Shown piece after piece: positions 1 through 4,547 of a DNA stretch of 6,697 nt. Location of the stretch: the NCBI GenBank assembly GCA_030598025.1, contig JAUVQS010000086.1, forward strand, positions 1-6,697. Reading direction: 5' to 3'. The notes beneath the pieces were generated by a model that was not told where the DNA came from, ran no database searches, and worked only from the letters and a program-made list of their open reading frames with translations. Position 1 is the first letter of the stretch. Every line of letters begins with the position of its first letter. The stretch is from Acidimicrobiia bacterium (GTDB lineage Bacteria > Actinomycetota > Acidimicrobiia > Spongiisociales > JAHEDJ01). The position numbers were made by a program, and so were the translations under genes.

Positions 1-215
1 ACTCTCCCCTCGCCGGCGAGACTCGGCAGGTCCCAGGCAACCGGATCTGCGCTGCCACTCGAGTCCGGTCCCGATCCACTCATTGCCGCGGCGCCCACCA
101 CCACCACGAGCACGGCACCGACTATCAGCCCCCACCTGGTGAGTTGCTTGCGCCGGGCTGCTTTCTTATGCGCCTCGGCGCGCTTGGCTTTGGAGCCTCC
201 TGCGGATTGGGCCAT
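1..215 (-). CDS. Membrane-anchored protein, probable TlpA-like thioredoxin (N-terminal part only)
   Basis: The reading frame starts at the ATG whose complement lies at 213-215 and runs off the left edge after 71 codons. Residues 1-28 are polar and very basic (many Lys and Arg, e.g. HKKAARRKQ). Residues about 29-45 form one hydrophobic segment (GLIVGAVLVVVVGAAAM), and a Ser/Gly/Asp-rich linker follows. The last visible residues, AWDLPSLAGEGR, resemble the lead-in of extracytoplasmic TlpA/ResA-type thioredoxins, where a 'DLP-L-G' strand precedes the redox domain. The CxxC motif would lie beyond the edge, so the thioredoxin call is inference; a gene with an N-in, C-out anchor is well supported. 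There is no convincing Shine-Dalgarno sequence before the ATG. The frame stays open upstream but I saw no better start codon. It diverges from the acetyltransferase gene. Confidence 0.7.
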   Translation of the reverse strand, partial: MAQSAGGSKAKRAEAHKKAARRKQLTRWGLIVGAVLVVVVGAAAMSGSGPDSSGSADPVAWDLPSLAGEGR

Positions 216-300
216 CGCCAGGAGCCAACCGATACCGCCGCCGGACTCTGTCGAAACTGTCGGAACTACGACTATCCGGCCGCAGCAACGCCCCTTCACC

Positions 301-347
301 TTCTTGCGTCTCCCGTCATCGCATACCGGACCTGAGAGACGCAAGAA
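301..347. repeat. 12-bp perfect inverted repeat in divergent intergenic region
   Basis: TTCTTGCGTCTC at 301-312 is exactly complementary to GAGACGCAAGAA at 336-347, with a 23-nt loop between. It lies in the 227-bp gap between the minus-strand anchored protein and the acetyltransferase. No T-run follows on either strand, so it is not an obvious intrinsic terminator. It could be a hairpin in the 5' leader of the leftward gene or a widely spaced operator. The rest of the gap (216-300 and 348-396) shows nothing I can assign. Confidence 0.6.
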
Positions 348-396
348 CGGGGATGTTGGTGATTCAAGGGTGCGTGCGGTTGTTATGCATCTTGCT

Positions 397-410
397 TGCT
401 ATAGTTAGCA
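397..410 (+). promoter_or_regulatory. Extended -10 promoter element for the acetyltransferase, with overlapping inverted repeat
   Basis: TGCTATAGT at 397-405 is an extended -10 box (TG-N-TATAGT). A start point near 412 would give a leader of about 30 nt to the ATG at 443. The box lies inside TGCTA-TAGT-TAGCA (397-410), a 5-bp inverted repeat that a repressor could use. I found no good -35 hexamer at the usual spacing, which fits an extended -10 promoter. This is assignment by motif only. Confidence 0.5.
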
Positions 411-442
411 GTGCTTTGCAGACCGACACCGCCTCCATCACC

Positions 443-994
443 ATGCTCCTTCGCGACAGCACGTCCGTGCGCATGCGCCCGGTAACGCCGGCCGACAGGG
501 ACCAACTCGTCCGGGGATTCGAAGAGCTGTCCGAAGAGGCGCGCTTTCAGAGGTTCTTCACGCCTGTTGCACGACTCTCGAGTACTCAACTGGACTACTT
601 GACCGACATAGACCATGTCGACCACTTCGCCTGGGGAGCGGAGTCAATCGACGGTGCCGGGATCGGTATTGCCAGGTATGTCCGCACCGGATCCGATATC
701 GCCGAAGCAGCTTTCACGATCACCGATGACTATCAGGGTCGCGGCCTCGGATGGTGGTTGTTCCAGGCACTTGCAATGGTCGCCGCGGATCATCAACTCT
801 CCCGATTCGAGATGACGATGCTGGCGGACAACTCGGCCATGGCACATCTGGCCAGCAAGGCGGGAGCCCACTTCGAACCTCCGACCGGCACGACCGTGAG
901 AGCCGAGGTTGAACTGAATCCGGCACTGTGGTCCGATCTTCCCAGGAGCAGTGAACTCCGGCGCCTGGCCGCCGCCGTCGCCGCCGCTGCCTGA
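443..994 (+). CDS. GNAT-family N-acetyltransferase
   Basis: A 183-residue GNAT protein expected to transfer an acetyl group from acetyl-CoA to an amine; the substrate is unknown. The beginning, VRMRPVTPADRDQLVRGFEE, and the following ELSEEARFQRFF match the GNAT domains related to those of ADP-forming acyl-CoA synthetase fusions and mycobacterial Pat-type protein lysine acetyltransferases. The acetyl-CoA motif A, QGRGLG, is at residues 98-103, and the later 'LADNSAM' (127-133) is the usual motif B region. The tail is Ala-rich. The frame is open further upstream to an ATG at 353, but that would add 30 residues with no GNAT match and would place the start before the extended -10 box at 397-405, so I prefer 443. 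The Shine-Dalgarno sequence is weak. No synthetase domain or cAMP-binding domain is attached. Confidence 0.85.
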   Translation: MLLRDSTSVRMRPVTPADRDQLVRGFEELSEEARFQRFFTPVARLSSTQLDYLTDIDHVDHFAWGAESIDGAGIGIARYVRTGSDIAEAAFTITDDYQGRGLGWWLFQALAMVAADHQLSRFEMTMLADNSAMAHLASKAGAHFEPPTGTTVRAEVELNPALWSDLPRSSELRRLAAAVAAAA

Positions 995-1016
995 AGGAAC
1001 ACAGGCAGAAACCTCC

Positions 1017-1031
1017 GGCCGGTTACCGGCC
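1017..1031. promoter_or_regulatory. 15-bp perfect palindrome, candidate operator of the acyl-CoA dehydrogenase gene
   Basis: GGCCGGTTACCGGCC is a perfect palindrome around a single central T. It lies 23 bp after the acetyltransferase stop and ends 26 bp before the next ATG. Its centre overlaps the position where a -35 element (TTACCG, 1023-1028) would sit, 17 bp from TAAACT at 1046-1051. A TetR- or GntR-type regulator site is the natural reading for a fatty-acid gene. As RNA it would make only a 6-bp stem with a TTA loop and no U-tract, so a terminator is less likely. Confidence 0.5.
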
Positions 1032-1045
1032 AGTATCTCGTCGCC

Positions 1046-1051
1046 TAAACT
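1046..1051 (+). promoter_or_regulatory. -10 box TAAACT, leaderless-type promoter
   Basis: TAAACT ends 6 nt before the ATG at 1058, so transcription would begin at or next to the start codon. No Shine-Dalgarno sequence is present upstream of that ATG, which supports leaderless translation. The same spacing recurs before the genes starting at 3305 and 5329. Confidence 0.55.
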
Positions 1052-1057
1052 TCAACC

Positions 1058-2860
1058 ATGGCTGAGTACACACCACCACTGCGCGATATCAAATTTGTCC
1101 TCTCCAACATCGTTGACCTGGCCGGCCTGGCAGCCCTCGAAGGCTTCGAGCACTCGGACCCGGACACGGTCTTTGGAGCCCTCGATGAAGGTGGCCGGTT
1201 CATGGCTGAGGTTGTCGCTCCGACCAACAGCATCGGCGACAAAGAAGGAGCAGTCCTGTCGGACGAGGGCGTCGTAATCACGCCCGACGCCTTCAAGAAC
1301 GTCTATCGCTTGTACGTCGAAGCTGGGTGGGGAGCTGTGCCGTTCCCTCCCGAATACGGTGGCCACGGGTTCCCATGGGTCGTTGGGTTGTCCATTCAAG
1401 AGATGCTCGCCGCCTCAAACATGGCCTTCTCGCTCCTCCCGATGCTCACCCAGGGGGCCATCGAGGCCGTTCTCCTACACGGCAGCGATGAACTGCGCGG
1501 CAAGTTTCTCGAGAAGCTGATCACCGCCGAGTGGTCGGGAACGATGGTTCTCACCGAACCCCAGGCGGGCTCGGACCTCGGAGTCGTGCGCACCAGGGCC
1601 GTACCGCAGGATGATGGAACCTATCGCATCACCGGTCAGAAGATCTTCATCAGCTGGGGCGACCACGACCTCGCCGAGAATGTGATCCACCTGGTGCTGG
1701 CGAGAACTCCCGACGGGAAGCCGGGCACGAAGGGCCTTTCGATGTTCCTCGTACCGAAGATGCTGGTGAACGACGACGGAACCCTCGGCGACACAAACGA
1801 GGTCTCGGTGGTTTCGCTGGAGCACAAGCTCGGCATCCATGCCAGCCCAACCTGCGTGCTCGCGTTCGGAGACGACGAAGGCTCGGTCGGCTATCTCGTT
1901 GGCGAAGAGTTTGAAGGCATGAAGAACATGTTCACGATGATGAACAGCGCACGCCTCTCGGTCGGACTCCAGGGGCTCGCAATCTCAGAGCGGGCATATC
2001 AGGACGCCCTCCAGTACGCGCAGGAGCGCAAGCAAGGCCGTGCGATTGGCACGCAACCGGGCGAACACTCGTTGATCATCGACCACCCGGACGTCCGCCG
2101 CATGCTGATGACCCAACGTGCCTACATCGAAGCCATGCGCTCGCTGCTCTATACCAATGCCGAGGCCATGGATATCGCTCTGAATCATCCGGATGAAGAT
2201 CGGCGGCAGGAAGCCGCTGAGCTCGCCGACCTGCTCACCCCACTCTCCAAAGCGTGGTCAACGGATCTCGGCGTCGAGCTGACTTCGCTGGTGATTCAGG
2301 TGTACGGCGGCATGGGATACGTCGAAGAGACGGGAGTCGCTCAACATTTCCGGGATGCCCGAATCGCACCGATCTACGAAGGCACCAACGGCATCCAGGC
2401 CATGGACCTCGTGGGTCGCAAGCTACCGATGCGCGGAGGCGAAGTAGTCCGCGGGTTCATCGGGCGCATGGCATCGATCGACGCCGACCTGGCAGCGGCC
2501 GGAGACGATCTCGCCTCGATCAGGTCTGGCATGACGGACGCTATCGCGGCCCTGTCGGACGCCACGATGTGGTTGGCCCAACGCGGCATGGAGAACATCA
2601 ACGATGCTCTGGCGGCGGCCACCCCCTATCTGCGAATGTTCTCGACCGTGACGGGTGGATGGTTCATGGCACGACAGGCCCTCGCGGCCCACGCGGCGCT
2701 GAACAACGGCGCGGCCGGCGACGAGTTCCTCCAGGCGAAGGTCGTGACCGCCCGGTTCTACGCCGAGCAACTTCTGCCGCAGGCAGCAGGCCTGCTCGGC
2801 GCTATCAAAGGCGGCGCGGATGTGTTGTTCGAGATCGACCCGGGTTTTCTAGGGGTGTAG
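1058..2860 (+). CDS. Acyl-CoA dehydrogenase, DmdC/FadE5-like (600 aa)
   Basis: An FAD-dependent enzyme that introduces the alpha-beta double bond into an acyl-CoA. The 600-residue length, the N-terminal extension (YTPPLRDIKFVLSNI, residues 4-18) and the extra C-terminal helical domain (about 470-595) place it with the large DmdC/FadE5 group rather than the ~380-residue MCAD type. The FAD-binding signature LTEPQAGSDLG is at 165-175, and QVYGGMGYVEETG at 414-426. The general base should be Glu441 in RDARIAPIYEGTNG (432-445), the position of the MCAD catalytic Glu. DmdC members act on 3-methylmercaptopropionyl-CoA and FadE5 members on fatty acyl-CoAs. No dmdB, dmdD or other beta-oxidation gene is next to it, so the substrate cannot be chosen here and I give no symbol. 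It probably has its own promoter (TAAACT) and operator palindrome. The stop codon TAG falls inside a hairpin-associated repeat. Confidence 0.93.
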   Translation: MAEYTPPLRDIKFVLSNIVDLAGLAALEGFEHSDPDTVFGALDEGGRFMAEVVAPTNSIGDKEGAVLSDEGVVITPDAFKNVYRLYVEAGWGAVPFPPEYGGHGFPWVVGLSIQEMLAASNMAFSLLPMLTQGAIEAVLLHGSDELRGKFLEKLITAEWSGTMVLTEPQAGSDLGVVRTRAVPQDDGTYRITGQKIFISWGDHDLAENVIHLVLARTPDGKPGTKGLSMFLVPKMLVNDDGTLGDTNEVSVVSLEHKLGIHASPTCVLAFGDDEGSVGYLVGEEFEGMKNMFTMMNSARLSVGLQGLAISERAYQDALQYAQERKQGRAIGTQPGEHSLIIDHPDVRRMLMTQRAYIEAMRSLLYTNAEAMDIALNHPDEDRRQEAAELADLLTPLSKAWSTDLGVELTSLVIQVYGGMGYVEETGVAQHFRDARIAPIYEGTNGIQAMDLVGRKLPMRGGEVVRGFIGRMASIDADLAAAGDDLASIRSGMTDAIAALSDATMWLAQRGMENINDALAAATPYLRMFSTVTGGWFMARQALAAHAALNNGAAGDEFLQAKVVTARFYAEQLLPQAAGLLGAIKGGADVLFEIDPGFLGV

Positions 2861-2949
2861 CCCAACGTCCGCCGGCTTTCGCCGGCGGACCGCGGGTGTA
2901 ACTCAACGCTGAGTTCCGAAGGAACTCAAACTCGCCGGCGATGCCGGCG
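2853..2949. repeat. Duplicated motif plus hairpin units after the acyl-CoA dehydrogenase
   Basis: GGGTGTAGCCCAACG (2853-2867) and GGGTGTAACTCAACG (2894-2908) are direct repeats, 13 of 15 identical and 41 bp apart. Each is followed by a hairpin: GTCCGCCGGC/GCCGGCGGAC (2867-2876 and 2881-2890) in the first unit and TGAGTTCC/GGAACTCA (2910-2917 and 2921-2928) in the second. A third hairpin, CGCCGGC-GAT-GCCGGCG, is at 2933-2949. ACTCA at 2901-2905 can also pair with TGAGT at 2910-2914, competing with the second hairpin. The first repeat copy overlaps the stop codon of the upstream gene. The set looks like a dispersed repeat family, but other copies cannot be checked here. Confidence 0.6.
2867..2890 (+). 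terminator. Strong GC hairpin, possible transcription terminator
   Basis: A perfect 10-bp stem with a TTTC loop starts 6 nt after the TAG at 2858-2860. The position fits termination or 3'-end protection of the acyl-CoA dehydrogenase mRNA. No T-tract follows (the next bases are CGCGGG), so intrinsic termination is not assured. Confidence 0.45.
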
Positions 2950-2958
2950 GGCGGCGAC

Positions 2959-2997
2959 TAGTTTCAGCTAGGCACATCCCAACCGACCACAAGGAGG
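2959..2997 (+). promoter_or_regulatory. Candidate -10 (TAGTTT) and strong ribosome binding site of the dodecin gene
   Basis: AAGGAGG at 2991-2997 is a near-perfect Shine-Dalgarno sequence 5 nt before the ATG at 3003 and fixes that start. TAGTTT at 2959-2964 is a possible -10 giving a leader of about 30 nt. I saw no clear -35, so the promoter part is weak and the ribosome binding site is solid. Confidence 0.55.
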
Positions 2998-3002
2998 CGG
3001 AC

Positions 3003-3215
3003 ATGGGTGAGAGCGTCTACAAGGTTGTCGAACTCGTCGGCTCGAGCACCGAGTCTTTTGAGAAGGCGGCCGCCGCCGCGGTCCTCAAGGCACGCGACTC
3101 GCTTCGCGATCTGCGCATCGCGGAGATTTCGAAATTCGACATGCATCTCGATGATGACGGCAACATCGTCGCATACCGGGCGAAGGTCAAGATCTCTTTC
3201 AAGATGGAGGACTAG
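3003..3215 (+). CDS. Dodecin family protein lacking the flavin-stacking Trp
   Basis: A 70-residue protein of dodecin size and pattern: a first strand VYKVVELVGSS (5-15), one amphipathic helix SFEKAAAAAVLKA (18-30), then two strands ending AYRAKVKISFKMED (57-70). Dodecins assemble into hollow dodecamers that bind flavins, or in some cases CoA, and act as storage or buffering proteins in the cytoplasm. In classical flavin-binding dodecins the segment after the helix reads LDWFEV, and its Trp stacks on the isoalloxazine ring. Here the aligned segment is LRIAEI (37-42), with Ile39 in place of Trp, so flavin binding in the usual stacked mode is doubtful. The strong AAGGAGG ribosome binding site suggests high expression. 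A neighbouring flavoenzyme gene upstream is suggestive but not evidence of partnership. Confidence 0.88.
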   Translation: MGESVYKVVELVGSSTESFEKAAAAAVLKARDSLRDLRIAEISKFDMHLDDDGNIVAYRAKVKISFKMED

Positions 3216-3227
3216 CGGGAGTCCGAT

Positions 3228-3260
3228 ATGCCTTGCCGATGAGACCACACAGCAGGGCAT
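3228..3260 (+). terminator. Hairpin downstream of the dodecin gene
   Basis: ATGCCTTGC (3228-3236) pairs with GCAGGGCAT (3252-3260) as a 9-bp stem with one G-U pair and a 15-nt loop, 12 nt after the dodecin stop. No T-tract follows. It may terminate or stabilise the short dodecin mRNA. The evidence is positional and structural only. Confidence 0.3.
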
Positions 3261-3274
3261 CTCGACTCTATCCG

Positions 3275-3298
3275 ACGACCGGCACCTGGTCGTAGCTT
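3275..3298 (+). promoter_or_regulatory. Candidate operator and leaderless-type -10 for the PH-like protein gene
   Basis: ACGACC (3275-3280) and GGTCGT (3288-3293) form a perfect 6-bp inverted repeat with a 7-nt spacer. It abuts TAGCTT at 3293-3298, a TANNNT box ending exactly 6 nt before the ATG at 3305. A repressor bound here would cover the promoter. The sequence GGAGTC before the ATG is a poor Shine-Dalgarno match and too close to the start codon. Confidence 0.42.
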
Positions 3299-3304
3299 GG
3301 AGTC

Positions 3305-3661
3305 ATGAGGATCTCAGTTGCAGATGATGGCCGGACCGTCATCTTTCGTCTCTCGCCGCTCCAGGCTCCTCTGGCGTTCAAGAGCAAACTCGAAGTGCCG
3401 GTCGAAGCGATCACATCCGCCGAAGCCGTGCCACGGTCCGACGTTCCATTCGGGCCGATAATTCGCGCCCCGGGGACCTTCATTCCCGGACTCGTCCGAT
3501 TCGGATCGTATGGACGCAAACCGAACCGGCATTTCTGGGCCGTGGTCCGTCATGATCCGGTTCTAGTGGTTGATCTCGATGACTGGGACTACCAACGTCT
3601 CGTGATCGGGGTCGATGACGCTGCCCAAGCAGCCGGGTCCATTCAGGTAGCGATGATTTAG
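3305..3661 (+). CDS. Conserved actinobacterial small protein, probable bacterial PH-like fold, function unknown
   Basis: A 118-residue protein with no signal peptide or membrane segment. The pattern is all-beta: short strands at about 1-7, 11-16 and 28-36, then RAPGTFIPG (54-62), a strand HFWAVVRHDPVLVVDL (76-91) and DYQRLVIGVDD (95-105). This order and the 'RAPGT-IPG' and 'RLV-VDD' motifs resemble a family of uncharacterised actinobacterial proteins thought to have a single pleckstrin-homology-like barrel. No catalytic residues are recognisable and I propose no function. It lies 89 bp after the dodecin gene and 63 bp before the stress protein gene, in the same direction but with its own likely leaderless promoter. 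ATG at 3305 is chosen because it fits the TAGCTT spacing and the first strand begins at once. Confidence 0.72.
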   Translation: MRISVADDGRTVIFRLSPLQAPLAFKSKLEVPVEAITSAEAVPRSDVPFGPIIRAPGTFIPGLVRFGSYGRKPNRHFWAVVRHDPVLVVDLDDWDYQRLVIGVDDAAQAAGSIQVAMI

Positions 3662-3691
3662 CTCCATAGAGAATCACAGTCGCGGACGCGT

Positions 3692-3716
3692 TAGATTGAG
3701 CACTACGGAGAGGAGA
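3692..3716 (+). promoter_or_regulatory. Candidate -10 (TAGATT) and ribosome binding site of the universal stress protein gene
   Basis: GGAGAGGAG at 3708-3716 is a good Shine-Dalgarno region 8 nt before the ATG at 3725. TAGATT at 3692-3697 fits the TANNNT box and would give a leader of about 20 nt. The small palindrome CGCGGACGCG (3681-3690) sits just upstream of the box. No clear -35 is seen. Confidence 0.45.
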
Positions 3717-3724
3717 TATCAAGC

Positions 3725-4129
3725 ATGCAGAAGATCGTGGTCGGTTTCATCAGGTCACCGGAAGGGGAGGCTGCACTGAAGACGGCCATCGGCGAGGCGA
3801 AGCTCCGCAGCGCCCAACTGATCGTCGTGCACTCCATGTATGGGGGCAAACGCGAGGACGAGACAGAGGTTCTTGCCTATCGGCAGGAACTCGAAGCGGT
3901 CGACCAGCAGCTCACCGCAGACGGCGTCGACCACGAGATGCACGAATACGTGCGCGGACTGTCTCCAGCAGAAGACCTCACCCGGACTGCTAGAGAAGAG
4001 AACGCCGACTTGATCGTCATCGGCCTCCGGCGCAGGACGCCGACGGGCAAATTCCTACTTGGCTCGAACGCCCAGGAGATCCTCCTGGACGCCGATTGCC
4101 CGGTACTGGCGGTCAAAGTCGACAAGTAG
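3725..4129 (+). CDS. Universal stress protein (UspA family)
   Basis: A 134-residue single-domain universal stress protein, a cytoplasmic dimer of the adenine-nucleotide alpha-hydrolase fold linked to stress and dormancy responses. The start MQKIVVGFIRSPEGEAALK is the typical first strand and loop with an acidic residue, HSM follows the second strand at 36-38, and ADLIVIGLRRR is at 94-104. The nucleotide motif G-x2-G-x9-G-S appears as G100, R103 and G113-S114: spacing is kept but the second Gly is Arg. This 'GLRRR-P-GK--LGSNAQ-ILLDA-CPVLAV' form is common among actinobacterial members, so the substitution is probably native to the subfamily, and ATP binding should not be assumed. A good ribosome binding site supports the start. 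It converges on fdhD across a palindromic intergenic element. Confidence 0.9.
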   Translation: MQKIVVGFIRSPEGEAALKTAIGEAKLRSAQLIVVHSMYGGKREDETEVLAYRQELEAVDQQLTADGVDHEMHEYVRGLSPAEDLTRTAREENADLIVIGLRRRTPTGKFLLGSNAQEILLDADCPVLAVKVDK

Positions 4130-4250
4130 GACAAAAGAGGTACCAGGTACTTGGAAGATCAGCGAATAGGTGGTCGCTGCCCCCTCTGGGTTCGCTGCGC
4201 TGCAGTGTTGGATTGTGCGACATACCAGACACCTCCGATGCTTGGGGCCC

Positions 4251-4325
4251 GTTAAACGTGCTCTCCCGCTGGCGGGGGAGCTGGCTCGCTGCGAAGCAGC
4301 GAGATGCGGAGCCGGACTGAGGGGA
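4251..4325 (+). repeat. REP-like double-hairpin element, copy A
   Basis: Order of parts: AAACGTGCTC, a 9-bp hairpin CTCTCCCGC/GCGGGGGAG (4261-4280, one G-T pair), CTGG, an 8-bp perfect hairpin CTCGCTGC-GAA-GCAGCGAG (4285-4303), then ATGCGGAG and a G-rich tail. This hairpin, 'GGGGGAG-TGG', hairpin, 'GCGGAG' architecture resembles short palindromic repeats dispersed in many GC-rich genomes. Copy B has the same order on the other strand. Confidence 0.6.
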
Positions 4326-4365
4326 TGTCGTGGCAGAACAGACTTGTCCCAGTTGGAGCTTGCCC

Positions 4366-4441
4366 GGCTGCCCCCTCCGCTCTGCGGCATCAGCCGCAGA
4401 CCACCTCCCCCAGCTTCGCTGGTGGAGGACGTTTTGACGAG
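4366..4441 (-). repeat. REP-like double-hairpin element, copy B (inverted)
   Basis: Read on the minus strand: AAAACGTCCTC, hairpin CCTCCACCAGC/GCTGGGGGAGG (+ strand 4404-4428, 10 of 11 pairs), GTGG, perfect 8-bp hairpin TCTGCGGC/GCCGCAGA (+ strand 4381-4400), then GCGGAGGGGG. It has the same order as copy A, but the stem sequences differ and keep pairing, which points to selection for structure or to separate members of one family. A short third piece may exist: the 11-mer GCTGCCCCCTC at 4367-4377 recurs at 4176-4186. Confidence 0.6.
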
Positions 4442-4517
4442 TACAGAGTGTCGGATTCAGACCGCCGACAGAACACCACCGAGCAGAGCAGGTTGGAAGG
4501 GACCGAGCCACCTATCC

Positions 4518-4547
4518 GCTGATCCTCGAGGTACCGAGAGGATCAGC
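4518..4547 (-). terminator. 10-bp hairpin abutting the fdhD stop codon
   Basis: GCTGATCCTC (4518-4527) and GAGGATCAGC (4538-4547) form a perfect 10-bp stem with a 10-nt loop containing GGTACC. The stem begins on the last base of the fdhD stop codon (complement at 4547-4549), so it could end fdhD transcription and, being symmetric, also rightward transcripts from the stress protein gene. No T-tract is present on either side. It overlaps the right end of the long inverted repeat. Confidence 0.45.

Larger units (their letters stand above)
4145..4536. repeat. ~392-bp imperfect inverted repeat filling the convergent intergenic region
   Basis: The outer arms match well: 4145-4173 and the reverse complement of 4508-4536 agree at 24 of 29 positions without gaps, including GATCAGCG[A/G]ATAGGTGG (4157-4173). 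Moving inward the arms diverge but stay recognisable (for example ACACCTC near 4230 against ACACTCT on the other arm), then recover as the two REP-like elements at 4251-4325 and 4366-4441. The centre near 4340 is about 40 bp without clear symmetry. Two short open frames cross it but resemble nothing and follow the hairpins. It could be a MITE- or BIME-like unit, or a large RNA-level structure ending both converging transcripts. No target-site duplication was evident. Confidence 0.65.

Noticed and set aside
9..20. CTCGCCGGCGAG perfect palindrome
   Set aside because: It lies within the coding sequence of the leftward gene (Leu-Ala-Gly-Glu codons) and can arise from GC-rich codon use.
2254..2901. 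215-codon plus-strand open frame inside the acyl-CoA dehydrogenase gene
   Set aside because: It overlaps a certain gene in another frame, is extremely Arg- and Gly-rich as GC-rich shadow frames are, and matches nothing.
315..3179. TCGCATACCGG shared by the 301-347 hairpin loop region and the dodecin gene (near 3169-3179)
   Set aside because: An 11-bp match with no flanking similarity, one copy coding, is most likely coincidence.
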